From the NCBI GenBank assembly GCA_903834835.1, contig CAILKO010000047.1, positions 1 to 64,000 of the forward strand: a stretch of 64,000 nucleotides of DNA, written 5' to 3'. The notes under the pieces were generated by a model. It saw only the letters and a list, made by a program, of their open reading frames with translations. It did not search any database and was not told the origin of the DNA. Made by a program: the position numbers and the translations under genes. The DNA is from an uncultured Pseudomonadota bacterium (GTDB lineage Bacteria; Pseudomonadota; Gammaproteobacteria; Burkholderiales; SG8-39). Shown one piece after another: positions 8,782-20,107 of this stretch (its first letter is position 1; each line of letters begins with the position of its first letter).

Positions 8782-9942
8782 TCAGTCCGCTTGTTTGCGC
8801 AGGAAGGCCGGGATATCGTACTTCTCCATCCCGCTCTGCTGAAGCGCCTCAACGGTCGACGCACGATTCCGGCGGATGACTGCAGGGACTTCCAGGTTTC
8901 CATACTCGGCACCGCTCTGAACGGGCTGATTGTCCGTCCCTGTGCGCTGCGTCATGACGAGTTGGGGCTTGGGTTGCTTCGCGGCGACAACCGGCCCCCC
9001 TAGCCCTGTTGCGACAACCGTCACACGAAGTTCGTCGCCGAGCGAGTCATCATAGACACCCCCATAGATGATCGTCGCATCATCGGCTGCAAATGCCCGG
9101 ACGGTGTTCATTACCTCCTTCGTCTCGCGCAACTTCAGACTTTGCCTGGAGGCAGTGATGTTCACAAGCACACCCCGTGCACCCGCAAGGTTCACTCCTT
9201 CAAGGAGCGGACAGGCGATGGCCTGCTCTGCCGCGATCCGCGCACGATCAATCCCAGACGCACTCGCGGCGCCCATCATAGCCATGCCCTGCTCCGACAT
9301 CACCGTACGGACGTCCTGAAAATCAACGTTCACTAGCCCGGGCTGGTTGATGATCTCCGAAATCCCCGCAACAGCGTTGTTCAAAACGCTATCCGCCGCA
9401 CGAAATGCCTCTTCCTGTGTGACATCCTCACCCAGGACTTCCTCAAGTTTGTCGTTAAGAATTACGATAAGAGAGTCAACGTTCGGCCACAACTCCTGCA
9501 GACCCTGTTCCGCCGTCTTCATCCGCTTTCCCCCTTCGAAGCTGAATGGCTTCGTGACGACAGCAACGGTCAAGGCCCCCATTTCACGCGCCACCTCGGC
9601 AATGACGGGGGCCGCACCGGTTCCCGTCCCCCCCCCCATGCCCGCAGTAATGAAAACCATGTGCGCTCCACGCAACGCCTCTTCAATGCGCTCCCGATCG
9701 GAGATAGCCACCGCACGCGCTTCTTCCGGACGAGCGCCCGCCCCCAGTCCGGTACTGCCGATCTGAATCTGATTACGGGCGAGATTGCGCGCCAGCACTT
9801 GCGCATCGGTATTCACGGCAATGAATTCAACGCCCTGAACCTCCCGTTCGATCATGTGGTTCACGGCATTGCCGCCTGCCCCGCCTACGCCGACGACCTT
9901 GATGATTGGACTGGATGCCTGGCTGTCTAGTATCTCGAACAT
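8782..9942 (-). CDS. ftsZ: Cell-division GTPase FtsZ
   Basis: FtsZ polymerises into the division ring. The protein has 386 residues. The tubulin signature GMGGGTGTGAAP is intact near residue 105, and the T7 loop has NVDFQDVR. The C-terminal peptide DIPAFLRKQAD is the conserved FtsA/ZipA/ZapD-binding tail. The start is the ATG at 9942, with GAGG about nine bases upstream. It is preceded by ftsA across 114 bases that may carry a local promoter. Oddity: the codons for the signature glycines form a run of ten identical bases (9628-9637), an unusually long homopolymer for an essential gene. Confidence 0.98.
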   Translation of the reverse strand: MFEILDSQASSPIIKVVGVGGAGGNAVNHMIEREVQGVEFIAVNTDAQVLARNLARNQIQIGSTGLGAGARPEEARAVAISDRERIEEALRGAHMVFITAGMGGGTGTGAAPVIAEVAREMGALTVAVVTKPFSFEGGKRMKTAEQGLQELWPNVDSLIVILNDKLEEVLGEDVTQEEAFRAADSVLNNAVAGISEIINQPGLVNVDFQDVRTVMSEQGMAMMGAASASGIDRARIAAEQAIACPLLEGVNLAGARGVLVNITASRQSLKLRETKEVMNTVRAFAADDATIIYGGVYDDSLGDELRVTVVATGLGGPVVAAKQPKPQLVMTQRTGTDNQPVQSGAEYGNLEVPAVIRRNRASTVEALQQSGMEKYDIPAFLRKQAD

Positions 9943-10046
9943 TTTTGTTTTTCCTCGCAAAGTAAAGTCCAAATGATCCCTGCCGCACCAGCACCGTGCG
10001 CGGCGGGGCACCTAACGCAAATAACCGCAGTACGGCCCCTTCATCA

Positions 10047-10074
10047 CTTATAACTTCTAAAAATTTCGTTGAAA
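10047..10074 (-). promoter_or_regulatory. Possible ftsZ promoter overlapping the end of ftsA
   Basis: Read on the minus strand, a TTTCAA box (10069-10074) is followed after 16 bases by TATAAG (10047-10052). This would start RNA about 100 bases before ftsZ. The -35 match is poor (three of six). Extra ftsZ promoters inside ftsA are known in other bacteria. Confidence 0.25.
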
Positions 10075-11286
10075 CCAATCTCTCATTCGCGAAAACACCG
10101 CCCGGAATGAACCCGTCTGCTTTGAAAGGCGTCCCTGACGAACTTGCGCCGCGCCCTCAAGCAGTAGACCCATTGCGGTTGCGTACCTTGGATTTCGAAC
10201 AACGTCTGAAAGGCCGCCCTCGTACTTCGGAACACCTAGCCGCACTGGCATATGGAATATTTCCTCTCCCAGTTCGACCATGCCTTGCATCACCGAAGAA
10301 CCACCCGTAAGCACTATTCCCGAAGAAAGCAGTTCCTCGAACCCAGACTCCCGAAGAACCTGCTGAACCATGGTGAACAACTCTTCAGCACGCGGCTCGA
10401 TTACCTCGGCCAACGTCTGCCGTGAGAGCACTCTGGGCGGCCTTTCACCGATACCGGGGACGTCGATCATCTGATTGCCGTCGGCTAATTGACGCAACGC
10501 GACGCCGTGCCGAATCTTGATGACCTCAGCGTCAGCAGTCGGGGTGCGTAGCGCCATCGCAATGTCGTTCGTGATCTGGTCGCCTGCGATCGGTATGACG
10601 GCGGTATGGCGTATCGCACCACCGGTGAACACAGCGATGTCGGTCGTTCCCCCGCCGATGTCCACGAGACAGACTCCGAGATCCGTCTCATCCTCCGACA
10701 GCACGGCGCGCGACGAAGCGAGCGGTTGAAGTATCAAATCATCCACTTCGAGTCCGCAGCGCCGGACGCATTTCACAATGTTCTGCGCCGCTGAAACAGC
10801 CCCCGTGACGATGTGAACTTTTACTTCGAGACGGACGCCGGACATCCCGATCGGCTCACGAACGTCTTCCTGTCCATCTATGATGAACTCCTGCCTGAGC
10901 ACATGAAGGATCTGCTGATCGGTCGGAATATTCACCGCTTTCGCAGTCTCGATTACTCTGTCTACATCAAGTACAGTGACTTCCCGATCCTTTATCGCAA
11001 CCATCCCTGTGGAGTTGAAACTGCGGATATGACTTCCCGCGATACCCGCATACGCTGAAGAGATTTTGCAGTCGGCCATGAGCTCTGCCTCTTCAAGTGC
11101 CCTCTGAATGGCGCCGACTGTCGCCTCAATGTTTACGACCACGCCCTTCTTCAACCCTTTGGATTCGTGGCTGCCCATGCCTAAAACCTCAATCGAGCCG
11201 TCTGGTCTGACTTCACTTACAAGCGCGACGACTTTCGATGTTCCGATATCCAACCCGACAATTAGATTCTTGCCTTCTTTAGCCAT
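10057..11286 (-). CDS. ftsA: Cell-division protein FtsA
   Basis: FtsA is the actin-like membrane tether of the FtsZ ring. The 409 residues include the phosphate-1 loop GLDIGTSKVVALV near the N-terminus, the phosphate-2 segment VDIGGGTTDIAVF and the adenosine motif IVLTGGSSVMQGM. The last residues, FSRMRDWFQRNF, form the amphipathic membrane-targeting helix. The start is the ATG at 11286; 13 more residues are open upstream but are not family-like. It follows ftsQ by 70 bases in the dcw operon. Confidence 0.97.
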   Translation of the reverse strand: MAKEGKNLIVGLDIGTSKVVALVSEVRPDGSIEVLGMGSHESKGLKKGVVVNIEATVGAIQRALEEAELMADCKISSAYAGIAGSHIRSFNSTGMVAIKDREVTVLDVDRVIETAKAVNIPTDQQILHVLRQEFIIDGQEDVREPIGMSGVRLEVKVHIVTGAVSAAQNIVKCVRRCGLEVDDLILQPLASSRAVLSEDETDLGVCLVDIGGGTTDIAVFTGGAIRHTAVIPIAGDQITNDIAMALRTPTADAEVIKIRHGVALRQLADGNQMIDVPGIGERPPRVLSRQTLAEVIEPRAEELFTMVQQVLRESGFEELLSSGIVLTGGSSVMQGMVELGEEIFHMPVRLGVPKYEGGLSDVVRNPRYATAMGLLLEGAAQVRQGRLSKQTGSFRAVFSRMRDWFQRNF

Positions 11287-11356
11287 CCCTATCGCACGCT
11301 CCCTTCTGCGCACTTCCATGACCAACTAGTTGGACGATTCCGGCTGCTCAACATGA

Positions 11357-12100
11357 TTAGGTCCGAGCCTCGTGCTTCCGGGTTTCTTTGTCGATTCCAG
11401 GAACGCGAAGTGCAAAGCCGTTCGGATATCGCAGATCAACGTATTCATGGGTGCGCCGAATCTTCCCCAGCGTGTCTCCATAGGTTTCCACGAACCTGGC
11501 GAGCCGCGCGTCTACTGCGTCGCGCTGCATATCTCGACCCAACTCCATCGCCAGGCCATTTTCCAGTGTCACGTGCCACGCGTATCGGGGCGTCAGAACG
11601 ATCTGACGGATTCGGAAACCGAGTGGCGCTAGCATCGATTTGAAACGGACATATCGTTCAGACACGATGCCTTCAGTGCCGGAAGGACCTGCGAGCGTGG
11701 GCATCACCTCATCGATGGTCGCCTGAAATCGCTCGCCGAAACTGTTGACGAGCGCATCCTCGCCCCAGCGCGCCATTGGGCGATGCTCTTCCAGGGCCAC
11801 CTCCAACCGACTAGGCCAAATGCGCCTGACATCTGCGGACCTGACCCAGGCAAGGCGCTCGAACGCGGCCTTGACGTTATCAGGCTGCATTGAAAAGAAA
11901 TTCCCCGACAGACGCGCGCGTGCCGCCGACTCGAGATCAAATCGACTCAGGTTCCGAAGATCGCCCGTCACGACGACCTCCCTGACTGGAAAGAAGGAGG
12001 ATGTCATCAATGCGCGAATGGCTGCGAACGCAAAAAGCGTCGCAGCAACCGCGACCAAGACCGAAGCTGCCCAGTTCAGTGCCCTAGGGTTATCCCACAC
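11357..12100 (-). CDS. ftsQ: Cell-division protein FtsQ
   Basis: FtsQ is a bitopic inner-membrane scaffold that recruits FtsL and FtsB. The 247 residues have one transmembrane helix (about residues 9-30), then a POTRA domain starting at [17 protein letters not shown] conserved [28 protein letters not shown] block follows. I chose the GTG at 12100, which lies inside the end of ddl (11-base overlap) with GGAGA six bases upstream. A longer frame would overlap ddl by 83 bases. The C-terminus (GFALRVPG) is normal for the family. Confidence 0.93.
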   Translation of the reverse strand: MWDNPRALNWAASVLVAVAATLFAFAAIRALMTSSFFPVREVVVTGDLRNLSRFDLESAARARLSGNFFSMQPDNVKAAFERLAWVRSADVRRIWPSRLEVALEEHRPMARWGEDALVNSFGERFQATIDEVMPTLAGPSGTEGIVSERYVRFKSMLAPLGFRIRQIVLTPRYAWHVTLENGLAMELGRDMQRDAVDARLARFVETYGDTLGKIRRTHEYVDLRYPNGFALRVPGIDKETRKHEART

Positions 12101-13001
12101 GTGCCGTCTCCAGTATGCGGATGCAAAGGTCCTCAAACGGAATGCCAGCGGCCCGTGCAGCCATCGGGACAAGCGAGTGATCAGTCATTCCCGGGGCGGT
12201 GTTTACCTCTAGAAGGAACGGGGCACCAGTTCTGTCGATCATCAGGTCGACCCGCCCCCAGCCTCGGCAGCCGAGTACGCTGAAAGCGTCCGCTGACAGC
12301 ATCTGAACGCTTTTCTCCTGATCAGCGCTCAGACCGCTTGGAATAAAGTACCGGGTGTCATCGTCAAGATACTTTGCCTGGTAATCATAGAATTCCCTCT
12401 TGGTCTCAAGGCGTATCACCGGCAGAGGCCCTTCGGCGAGGATCCCAACGGTTATTTCTTCCCCATCAACGAATCGCTCCGCAATCACCCTAGAGTCATA
12501 TTTCGCCGCCTCCAGGAATGCAGGCTCCAGTGCGCTTACCGTGGCCACCTTGCTCATTCCTATTGACGAGCCCTCCGTCGCAGGCTTGACCATCAGCGGG
12601 AGCCCGATACGGCCTGCGACTGCGCCAAAATCTACACCCGCATCAAGTAACTCGAACGGAGGCGTCGGAAGACCTGATGCCTGCCAGACAAGTTTTGTCC
12701 TGAGCTTGTCCATTGCCAATGCAGACCCGAGCACGCCGCTTCCCGTGTACGGGATACGCAGCCACTCAAGCACCCCTTGCACGGTGCCGTTCTCTCCCTC
12801 CCCTCCATGCAGAACAAGAAAAGCTCGATGGAAGCCACCTCCTAGGAGATCTTGCACCCCACCCAGCGCAGGATCGACCGCGTATGCGTCAACTCCCTTG
12901 CCTCGAAGGGCTGAAAGTACCCGCCCGCCGCTTTTGAGAGAAACATCTCGCTCGGCAGATGTCCCACCCATAAGTACGGCGACCTTGCCAAGTGAACTCA
13001 T
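12090..13001 (-). CDS. ddl: D-alanine--D-alanine ligase Ddl
   Basis: Ddl makes the D-Ala-D-Ala dipeptide used by MurF. It is a 303-residue ATP-grasp enzyme. Family features are [15 protein letters not shown] at the N-terminus, the [12 protein letters not shown] loop, EEITVGIL, and the metal-binding end [24 protein letters not shown]. The ATG at 13001 overlaps the murB stop in an ATGA arrangement, so translation is probably coupled. It is followed by ftsQ, as in the E. coli cluster. Confidence 0.97.
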   Translation of the reverse strand: MSSLGKVAVLMGGTSAERDVSLKSGGRVLSALRGKGVDAYAVDPALGGVQDLLGGGFHRAFLVLHGGEGENGTVQGVLEWLRIPYTGSGVLGSALAMDKLRTKLVWQASGLPTPPFELLDAGVDFGAVAGRIGLPLMVKPATEGSSIGMSKVATVSALEPAFLEAAKYDSRVIAERFVDGEEITVGILAEGPLPVIRLETKREFYDYQAKYLDDDTRYFIPSGLSADQEKSVQMLSADAFSVLGCRGWGRVDLMIDRTGAPFLLEVNTAPGMTDHSLVPMAARAAGIPFEDLCIRILETARVG

Positions 13002-13915
13002 GCCGACTTCCCAACGATCCTGACCTCAGGCTCCAAGACGATGCCGGTTCTCTCGGCTACTCGCGTCCTGGCCGCCTCAATCAGCCACTCAATCTCAGCG
13101 GCATTCGCACGTCGTTCAGGATTCACGATGAAGTTCGCATGCTTCTCGGAAATCATTGCGCCCCCCTTAAATAGACCTTTCAGCCCGCAGCTCTCTATCA
13201 GCCGAGCAGCATGGTCTCCATTCGGATTCCTAAACACGCTCCCCGCATTGGGCATACTTAGGGGCTGGGAGGCAACGCGACTTGCAAGGAGATCGCGTAT
13301 CCGGCGCCGCGCGGTCTCAGCGCTACCTTCCCTAAGCCGGAATCGTCCCCCGATGAACCATTCATTCACGCCGAGGGTGCCGCCCGTTCTCAGTGCGCAC
13401 TTCCTATATGAGACCTCGAATTCGTCCTTTGTGCGGTGTCGGAACGTACCCCGTCGATCGACTGTCGATACACGGTCGACGATGTCCCATGTGTCGGAGC
13501 CAAAGCAGCCAGCATTCATTGCAAGCGCTCCGCCAATTGAACCTGGTATGCCGCAAAGGAATTCCCCTCCCTCCAACGCGTGCATCGCGGAGAATCTCGC
13601 TACCTTCGGTGCCGCAACTCCGGCGCCCGCAACCAACAATCCATTTTTAATCATGGGCCGAAGGTGCGCCGAATGCATTAATACGACCGTCCCGGAAAAC
13701 CCGCCATCCCGGACCAGCAGGTTGGACCCAAGTCCGACAAAAACGACATCCTCCGACTCCGGGACTCCACGCAGAAACTCCGCCAGATCATCGTCGTCTG
13801 CCGGTTTGTAGCATTTGGATGCCTTTCCACCGGCGCGCCAGCTGACATGCCGACTCATCGGCTCATCAACAAGAAGTTCGCCGCGCAAGCGGGAAATGTC
13901 AAACGCCTCAGACAT
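12998..13915 (-). CDS. murB: UDP-N-acetylenolpyruvoylglucosamine reductase MurB
   Basis: MurB is the FAD enzyme that reduces enolpyruvyl-UDP-GlcNAc to UDP-MurNAc. It has 305 residues. The FAD-binding stretch has [14 protein letters not shown] and [18 protein letters not shown]. The catalytic serine lies in NAGSVFRNP, and a C-terminal glutamate lies in LEPEVRIVG. The N-terminus overlaps the murC end by eight bases. MurB inside the dcw cluster between murC and ddl is usual for betaproteobacteria but not for E. coli. Confidence 0.97.
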   Translation of the reverse strand: MSEAFDISRLRGELLVDEPMSRHVSWRAGGKASKCYKPADDDDLAEFLRGVPESEDVVFVGLGSNLLVRDGGFSGTVVLMHSAHLRPMIKNGLLVAGAGVAAPKVARFSAMHALEGGEFLCGIPGSIGGALAMNAGCFGSDTWDIVDRVSTVDRRGTFRHRTKDEFEVSYRKCALRTGGTLGVNEWFIGGRFRLREGSAETARRRIRDLLASRVASQPLSMPNAGSVFRNPNGDHAARLIESCGLKGLFKGGAMISEKHANFIVNPERRANAAEIEWLIEAARTRVAERTGIVLEPEVRIVGKSA

Positions 13916-15335
13916 GACTTCCCCGACCGGACGAATCCGCAGTCGCTAGTAGTTCTTGCGGAACGGATCCGATGGACCCCGCACCCATAGTAAGGACCAC
14001 ATCTCCTGGCCTTGCAATCCGGTAAATCGCCTCTTTCATCTGCGCAATTCCATCGACGAATACCGGCTCCACGGACCCGGCAACGCGCATTGCCCGCACA
14101 AGCGAACGACCGTCTGCCGCGACAATGGGCGTCTCCCCAGCGGGATAGACCTCAGAAAGGACGAGTGCATCGGGCATAGCGAGGGCGCGGACAAAATCCT
14201 CGAATAGATCTCTTGTCCGTGTGTACCGATGCGGCTGGAAAGCGAGGACTATTCGACGTCCTGGATAGGCGCCTCGCGCCGCATTCACAACAGCCGCGAT
14301 TTCTGCCGGGTGATGCCCGTAATCGTCAATGAGAGTGAACGTACCGGTGCCTTGCTGTTCGCCGGATCGCACCGGAATTTCACCGCACTTCTGGAAGCGC
14401 CGGTTCACACCTCTGAATTCGCTGAGTGCAAGCAGAATCTTCCCGTCCGGAACGCCCAACTCCGTCGCAATCGCGATCGCGGCAAGCGAATTCAAAACGT
14501 TGTGTTCACCCGGCAATCCAAGATTTACCTCTAACACCGCCTTCTCGCCACGAACCGCGCTGAATTTCATCCTTCCTGCGTCGTGCCGGACGTTCTCGGC
14601 ACGAACCATTGCCTCACGCGAGAACCCGTACGTGGTTACAGGTTTAGTTATGAATGGGAGAATTTCCCGTACATTCGGGTCATCGATGCACAGAATCGCA
14701 CTCCCGTAGAACGGTAGATTCTGCAGAAATTGAATGAAAGTCTGTTTCAGCCTTGAAATGTCGTGACCATAGGTATCCATATGATCAGCATCAATATTGG
14801 TGACGACCGTTACCACCGGCTGAAGATGGAGGAACGACGCATCTGACTCGTCAGCCTCAACAACGATGAAATCGCCCCCCCCTAGCTTCGCATTGGTTCC
14901 CGAAGCGTTGACACGCCCGCCAACCACAAATGTTGGATCCAGACCGCCTTCGGCGAGCACACTGGCGACGAGGCTCGTCGTGGTTGTCTTCCCGTGCGTC
15001 CCGGCTATCGCGATGCCGTGCTTCAGGCGCATAAGTTCGGCAAGCATCATCGCCCTAGGAACTATGGGAATTCTGCGTGCTCTTGCGCCCATCAACTCGG
15101 GGTTGTCTCTGCTGACGGCCGTTGAAACAACCACTACATCAGCGTCTGATATGTTCTCCTGCTTATGCCCGAGATGGATGACAGCTCCCAGCCCACCCAG
15201 CCGTTCAGTCGCCGCATTCGGCGCGATATCCGAGCCGCTCACCTGGTAGCCCAAAGTGAGAAGGACCTCTGCAATGCCACTCATACCGGCCCCACCGATC
15301 CCAACGAAATGGATCCGGCGGATCTTGTGCTTCAT
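13908..15335 (-). CDS. murC: UDP-N-acetylmuramate--L-alanine ligase MurC
   Basis: MurC adds the first residue, L-Ala, to UDP-MurNAc. The 475 residues show the N-terminal Rossmann motif [12 protein letters not shown], the P-loop [10 protein letters not shown], the [12 protein letters not shown] block and the C-terminal ligand domain ([12 protein letters not shown]). The start is the ATG at 15335 in an ATGA overlap with the murG stop. A run of eight C at 14875-14882 lies inside the gene. It is otherwise unremarkable. Confidence 0.97.
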   Translation of the reverse strand: MKHKIRRIHFVGIGGAGMSGIAEVLLTLGYQVSGSDIAPNAATERLGGLGAVIHLGHKQENISDADVVVVSTAVSRDNPELMGARARRIPIVPRAMMLAELMRLKHGIAIAGTHGKTTTTSLVASVLAEGGLDPTFVVGGRVNASGTNAKLGGGDFIVVEADESDASFLHLQPVVTVVTNIDADHMDTYGHDISRLKQTFIQFLQNLPFYGSAILCIDDPNVREILPFITKPVTTYGFSREAMVRAENVRHDAGRMKFSAVRGEKAVLEVNLGLPGEHNVLNSLAAIAIATELGVPDGKILLALSEFRGVNRRFQKCGEIPVRSGEQQGTGTFTLIDDYGHHPAEIAAVVNAARGAYPGRRIVLAFQPHRYTRTRDLFEDFVRALAMPDALVLSEVYPAGETPIVAADGRSLVRAMRVAGSVEPVFVDGIAQMKEAIYRIARPGDVVLTMGAGSIGSVPQELLATADSSGRGSHV

Positions 15336-16402
15336 GCCTTGCCTCGCACGAGATCCATGCACCTTTGCGCGACCGTAGCGGCGGCGCCGGATCGCGCAGC
15401 GGCACGCGACCTTTCTGCCATCTCCATTAGGTCAACGCGACGAAGTCCGGAGATAAATCCAGCGAGTCGTCCCGCAGAAAGTTCACTCTGCGGGATCAGA
15501 ATAGCCGCGCCGCGGTCCGCGAGAAAACGCGCATTGGCAGTCTGGTGATCATCGACCGCAAACGGGAAGGGAACCAGAACACTTGCGAGGCCCGCCGCAG
15601 AGATCTCCGCGATTGTCATGGCGCCTGCACGGCAAATGACCAGATCGGCATGAGCATACCTCTCTGCCATATTGTCAATGAATGCAATCAATTCGCCTTT
15701 GACGCCTACCTTTGCGTACTCCAGCGTCAAAGAGTCCAAGTGTCGCAATCCCGCTTGATGCACAACACTGGGACGGTCCGCCTCGGGAATTTGCGCCAGC
15801 GCTTTTGGCACGACCACATTTAGGGCCACCGCCCCCAGGCTTCCCCCCACGACAAGGATATTCAACGGACCTTTTCGTTTCTGGTAGCGGTCCTTCGGAT
15901 CGTCCATGGCACTCATCGCCGCGGCCACCGGGTTGCCGGTCCACTCTGCACGCTTGAATGCGCCGGGAAATCCGCTCATTACCACCTGTGCCAACACCGC
16001 GAGTATCCGGTTTGTCATGCCCGGAATAGCATTCTGTTCATGAACTGCGAGCGGGTATCGAAGCAATGCCGCCATGACCCCGCCGGGGAATGCAGCGAAG
16101 CCCCCCATGCCGAGCACAACATCTGGACGCAATGTCCTTATTGCAACGCAACTGGCCCACAACGCTCTGAGAAGGCGAAATGGCATCAAGGCCTTCGCAA
16201 ATAAACTGCGACCACGAAATCCCTGCACAGCAATCGTTGTCAAGTCGTATCCATGCATAGGGACTAGACGTTCTTCCATTCCACCTCGTGCCCCGAGCCA
16301 AGCAATTTTCCACCCGGCCGCACGCAGTTCGTCCGCCACTGCTAAACCTGGCATGATGTGGCCACCTGTACCGCCGGCCATGATTAGTATCGTGTGGCTC
16401 AT
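15332..16402 (-). CDS. murG: Lipid II synthase MurG (UDP-GlcNAc transferase)
   Basis: MurG is the peripheral inner-membrane GT28 glycosyltransferase that converts lipid I to lipid II. It has 356 residues. The N-terminal glycine-rich loop [17 protein letters not shown] binds the acceptor. The C-terminal donor site shows [16 protein letters not shown] and [14 protein letters not shown]. The start is the ATG at 16402, four bases inside the ftsW end (ATGA). A longer open frame upstream is only overlap with ftsW. Confidence 0.97.
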   Translation of the reverse strand: MSHTILIMAGGTGGHIMPGLAVADELRAAGWKIAWLGARGGMEERLVPMHGYDLTTIAVQGFRGRSLFAKALMPFRLLRALWASCVAIRTLRPDVVLGMGGFAAFPGGVMAALLRYPLAVHEQNAIPGMTNRILAVLAQVVMSGFPGAFKRAEWTGNPVAAAMSAMDDPKDRYQKRKGPLNILVVGGSLGAVALNVVVPKALAQIPEADRPSVVHQAGLRHLDSLTLEYAKVGVKGELIAFIDNMAERYAHADLVICRAGAMTIAEISAAGLASVLVPFPFAVDDHQTANARFLADRGAAILIPQSELSAGRLAGFISGLRRVDLMEMAERSRAAARSGAAATVAQRCMDLVRGKA

Positions 16403-17568
16403 GCTGAAAACCCCCGAGCCCGCTGCCGGCTCTCCCAGTCGATCCTCAGAAGAATTGCGAGCGCCACACAGTTCACGACGAGGCCTGTGCCCCCAAAGCT
16501 CATGAGCGGCAGGGTCAACCCCTTTGTCGGGAGCAATCCCGTATTTACCCCCATGTTGATCAGCGCTTGAAATCCGAGCCACGTTCCAATTCCGTGCGCA
16601 ACAAGCGAGGCGAAGTAGTCCTCTCCGAGCGCTGCCTTGCGCCCAATCACGTAGGCCCTGAGCACAATCCACGAGAACAGTCCGACGACGACCGCTACTC
16701 CAACGAACCCGAGCTCTTCTGCTATCACCGCGAGGAGAAAATCCGTGTGTGCCTCCGGTAGGTAGTGAAGCTTCTCAACGCTGGCACCGAGGCCAACCCC
16801 AAACCACTCGCCCCGCCCAAACGCTATCAATGCGTGGGACAACTGATAACCCGTACCAAACGCATCGGACCACGGATCCATGAATCCAAAAATTCTCTGC
16901 ATCCTATATGGTGAAGACAATACCAATATGGCGAAGCCAAAGCCAAGCATCGCAACAAGTGCAAGGAAGTGCCGACCGTTCATACCGCCGAGAAAAAGCA
17001 GACCAAAGGATGTGACTGCGATTACTACAAATGCCCCGAAATCTGGCTCCCTGAGGAGAAGCCAGGACACTGCGAGCATTACGGCCAGCATCGGAAGCAA
17101 TCCACGTTGAAAGCTTTTTAGGACGGCATGCTTCCTCACTGTGTAATCTGCGGTGTACAAAATGGCGGCAAGCTTCATCAGCTCAGATGGCTGAAGGTTC
17201 AGGACGTAGAGATTCAGCCACCTCCGTGCCCCGTTCACCTCGCGCCCGATGCCTGGTATCAGAACCAATGCAAGAAGTATCAAACATGCAACGAACAACC
17301 ATGGCGCAAGACGCTGCCAGACCTTCATCGGAACAGCGAAGACGAGCAATGCGCAACCTATCGCGATCGCTAGAAAGACTCCGTGTCTCAGCAGGAAATA
17401 TGCGGAATTGTGTCCGGTATATCGACTGGCCTCCGCTGTCGCGATGGAGGCGGAATACACCATGACAAACCCTATGCTGACGAGCAGTAAGACCGCCCAT
17501 GACAGCGACCGGTCATACTCCGAAGATGGGGCGTTCCGTGCAAATACGTAGCTCGCTACGCTTGCCAC
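16399..17568 (-). CDS. ftsW: Septal SEDS glycosyltransferase FtsW
   Basis: FtsW polymerises lipid II at the septum together with FtsI. The 389-residue protein is very hydrophobic, with about ten predicted transmembrane helices. Diagnostic segments are GFVMVYSASI in the first helix, the GVGLGASVEKLHYLPEAHTDFLLAVIAEELG loop region and LPTKGLTLPLMSFGGTGLV near the C-terminus. The gene overlaps the murD end by 13 bases and murG by four. The start at 17568 is the best fit to family length. Confidence 0.96.
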   Translation of the reverse strand: MASVASYVFARNAPSSEYDRSLSWAVLLLVSIGFVMVYSASIATAEASRYTGHNSAYFLLRHGVFLAIAIGCALLVFAVPMKVWQRLAPWLFVACLILLALVLIPGIGREVNGARRWLNLYVLNLQPSELMKLAAILYTADYTVRKHAVLKSFQRGLLPMLAVMLAVSWLLLREPDFGAFVVIAVTSFGLLFLGGMNGRHFLALVAMLGFGFAILVLSSPYRMQRIFGFMDPWSDAFGTGYQLSHALIAFGRGEWFGVGLGASVEKLHYLPEAHTDFLLAVIAEELGFVGVAVVVGLFSWIVLRAYVIGRKAALGEDYFASLVAHGIGTWLGFQALINMGVNTGLLPTKGLTLPLMSFGGTGLVVNCVALAILLRIDWESRQRARGFSA

Positions 17569-19019
17569 GCTGCACCCCCAAGTGCTTTCACTTCGTCGGC
17601 AAAGACCTGTCCGCGATGAGAGTAGTCACGAAACATGTCGAAACTCGCGCAAGCAGGTGACAGCAATACCGCGTCGCCCGGGCGAGCATGACGATTTGCA
17701 TCTGCAACAGCTTCCGCGAGCGACTCGCAACGAACTAATGGCACCCCCGTACGTGCAAGCGCTGCTTGAATGATCGGAGCATCGCGACCTATGAGCTGAA
17801 CCCGCCTGACATACGCGACCACGTCGGCGGCAAGATCTTCAAAAGCCTGTCCCTTTCCATCACCGCCAAGAATCAGGTGAATCCCGGGTTTCGACTCTCC
17901 AACCGCACCCGCGCCATTTGCACTAGCGATTCCCCTTATACAGGCTTGAGTGGCCCCAACGTTGGTACCCTTGGAATCGTCAATCCACCTCACGCCATTA
18001 CGTTCAGCCACCAGCTGCATGCGATGAGGAAGACCATGAAATTTTCCAAGGCCTCTGGTTAGGTCATCAATAGAAGCGCCCATCTCCATCGCCGCGGCGC
18101 AAGACGCAAGCGCGTTTGCTGCGTTGTGAACGCCTAGGATCCGCAAATCGTCAATACTGGCGACCTTCTGTGTTCCTCTCACCAGCGCAGAAGATCCGAA
18201 GTCTGGAACAATGCCCCAATCTTCGCTTGAAGCCGGCATGTCCACACCGAAAAAAATACTCCGTCGTCCGACTGATTGCATGGATTTAGACCAGCGATCA
18301 TTCCTGTTGAGTACCTGGAGCCCCGATCCCTGAAATATTCGCCTCTTCGCTTCCGCGTACTCGTCCATCCCCTTGTATCTATCAAGGTGGTCCTCTGAAA
18401 TATTCAACAAAACCGCGACATCTGGGCTCAAACTGAACGTGGACTCAAGTTGGTAACTCGATAGTTCCAGAACCCATACAGACGGACTCTGCCCGGATTC
18501 AAGTCTCGCAATCAACGCATCCAGAGCCGCAGGACCGATATTGCCGGCGACTTCCGCATCGATACCGGCGGTCGCCAACAGATGTCCCGTGAGTGCAGCA
18601 GTCGTTGTCTTGCCATTCGTCCCGGTAATTGCAATGACCCGACTAGATGTTTCGGCTCTGACATACCTGGCGAAGAGTTCGACTTCCCCGATTATTGGCA
18701 AGTCCTTGCGCCGTGCCGCCTGCAGTACGGGTTCCGTCAATGAAAGTCCCGGGCTAACGACAACAAGATTGACCGAATCAAGGAGGGAATCATGAAACGG
18801 CCCGCTTAGAAACTCTGCAGTCGGCACCAACTCTGCCAACTGCGCTGCAAACGGTGGATCGCGTCGCGTATCTGCCACCCTGGGCGTTCCGCCGACTCTT
18901 GAAATCCAGCGAGCAACAGCCAATCCCGTCACCCCGAGGCCGAGAACAAGCGTGCGTCCAGATGACAGCACGCCCAAGTTGGAGCCAGTCGCCGACTGGT
19001 TACGGGACGCAGCCATCAT
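17556..19019 (-). CDS. murD: UDP-N-acetylmuramoylalanine--D-glutamate ligase MurD
   Basis: MurD adds D-Glu to UDP-MurNAc-L-Ala. The 487 residues include the N-terminal [12 protein letters not shown] motif, the P-loop [13 protein letters not shown], the [11 protein letters not shown]-type block ([14 protein letters not shown]) and the C-terminal [17 protein letters not shown] signature. Two consecutive ATG codons stand at the start (19019 and 19016). The first overlaps the mraY stop in an ATGATG arrangement. The open frame extends 28 residues further upstream inside mraY but is not family-like. Confidence 0.97.
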   Translation of the reverse strand: MMAASRNQSATGSNLGVLSSGRTLVLGLGVTGLAVARWISRVGGTPRVADTRRDPPFAAQLAELVPTAEFLSGPFHDSLLDSVNLVVVSPGLSLTEPVLQAARRKDLPIIGEVELFARYVRAETSSRVIAITGTNGKTTTAALTGHLLATAGIDAEVAGNIGPAALDALIARLESGQSPSVWVLELSSYQLESTFSLSPDVAVLLNISEDHLDRYKGMDEYAEAKRRIFQGSGLQVLNRNDRWSKSMQSVGRRSIFFGVDMPASSEDWGIVPDFGSSALVRGTQKVASIDDLRILGVHNAANALASCAAAMEMGASIDDLTRGLGKFHGLPHRMQLVAERNGVRWIDDSKGTNVGATQACIRGIASANGAGAVGESKPGIHLILGGDGKGQAFEDLAADVVAYVRRVQLIGRDAPIIQAALARTGVPLVRCESLAEAVADANRHARPGDAVLLSPACASFDMFRDYSHRGQVFADEVKALGGAAWQA

Positions 19020-20107
19020 CTCAGCTTCAGGGTCGAAAGACCAAAAAGCACAAGCATCATCGTGATAATCCAGAATCTGACCACCACCTGACTTTCCTTC
19101 CACCCTTCAAGCTCGTAGTGATGGTGCAGTGGCGCCATACGGAAAACTCTCTTCCCTCCGCTCCACTTGAAATAAAGCACCTGAATCATCACAGAAAGTG
19201 TTTCAACAACGAACACTCCCCCCATGATGAAAAGCACTATCTCCTGACGGACGATAACCGCAATCGTTCCTAGTGACGCCCCCAGGGCTAGCGCCCCTAC
19301 ATCACCCATGAACACCTCCGCCGGATAAGCGTTGAACCATAGAAATCCCAGACCTGCTCCGGCGAGCGCACCACAGAACACGATCAATTCTCCGGCGCCC
19401 GGAATGTATGGCAGCCCCAAATAACGGGAGAACACCGCATTTCCCGCGACATATGCAAATACCCCAAGAGCACTCCCGATCAGCACGCTTGGCATAATTG
19501 CCAAACCGTCAAGACCGTCCGTAAGATTCACTGCGTTCGACGTCCCCACAATTACAAAGAAAGTGAGCACCACGAACCCGCCGATACCTAGCGGGTAAGC
19601 AATATTCTTGAAGAACGGTAGGATCAGTTCCGAGAGCGCCGGAATTGTTTGCGACATCCACCCGAGGTAGCACGCTGCCGCCAACCCAACTAACGACTGG
19701 AAGAAAAATTTCGATCGAGCCGAAAGGCCCTTGGGATTTCTATGAACGACTTTTCGATAGTCGTCGACCCAGCCGATCGCTCCAAATGCGAGCGTGACAA
19801 CCAGCACTATCCATAGAAACCGGTTTGAGAGATCTCCCCACAATAGGGTCGTTATGGCGATCGCAAGGAGAATCAGCGCCCCCCCCATTGTTGGCGTCCC
19901 GGCCTTTGTAAGGTGTGACTTCGGCCCCTCGTCCCGGATCGACTGCCCGATTTTGTATTCCGTAAGCTTCCTGATGACGTATGGACCTAGAAACAGTGAA
20001 ATAGCGAGAGCTGTGAGGCACGCAAGGACGGCTCGGAGTGTCAGGTAGCCAAAAACGTTGAATAGACGAACGTCTCTTGCAAGCCACTGCGCGACCTCAA
20101 GCAGCAT
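19016..20107 (-). CDS. mraY: Phospho-MurNAc-pentapeptide transferase MraY
   Basis: MraY is the integral membrane enzyme that makes lipid I on undecaprenyl phosphate. It has 363 residues and about ten transmembrane helices. Diagnostic motifs are the early [10 protein letters not shown], the aspartate pair in [32 protein letters not shown], and the C-terminal [12 protein letters not shown]. It overlaps murF by 11 bases. A run of eight C lies at 19879-19886 within the GTPTMGGAL-encoding stretch. Confidence 0.97.
   Translation of the reverse strand: MLLEVAQWLARDVRLFNVFGYLTLRAVLACLTALAISLFLGPYVIRKLTEYKIGQSIRDEGPKSHLTKAGTPTMGGALILLAIAITTLLWGDLSNRFLWIVLVVTLAFGAIGWVDDYRKVVHRNPKGLSARSKFFFQSLVGLAAACYLGWMSQTIPALSELILPFFKNIAYPLGIGGFVVLTFFVIVGTSNAVNLTDGLDGLAIMPSVLIGSALGVFAYVAGNAVFSRYLGLPYIPGAGELIVFCGALAGAGLGFLWFNAYPAEVFMGDVGALALGASLGTIAVIVRQEIVLFIMGGVFVVETLSVMIQVLYFKWSGGKRVFRMAPLHHHYELEGWKESQVVVRFWIITMMLVLFGLSTLKLR

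Noticed and set aside
15332-16672. A longer MurG of 446 residues
   Set aside because: The extra 90 residues lie inside ftsW and lack family likeness. The ATG at 16402 overlaps the ftsW stop in the usual ATGA pattern.
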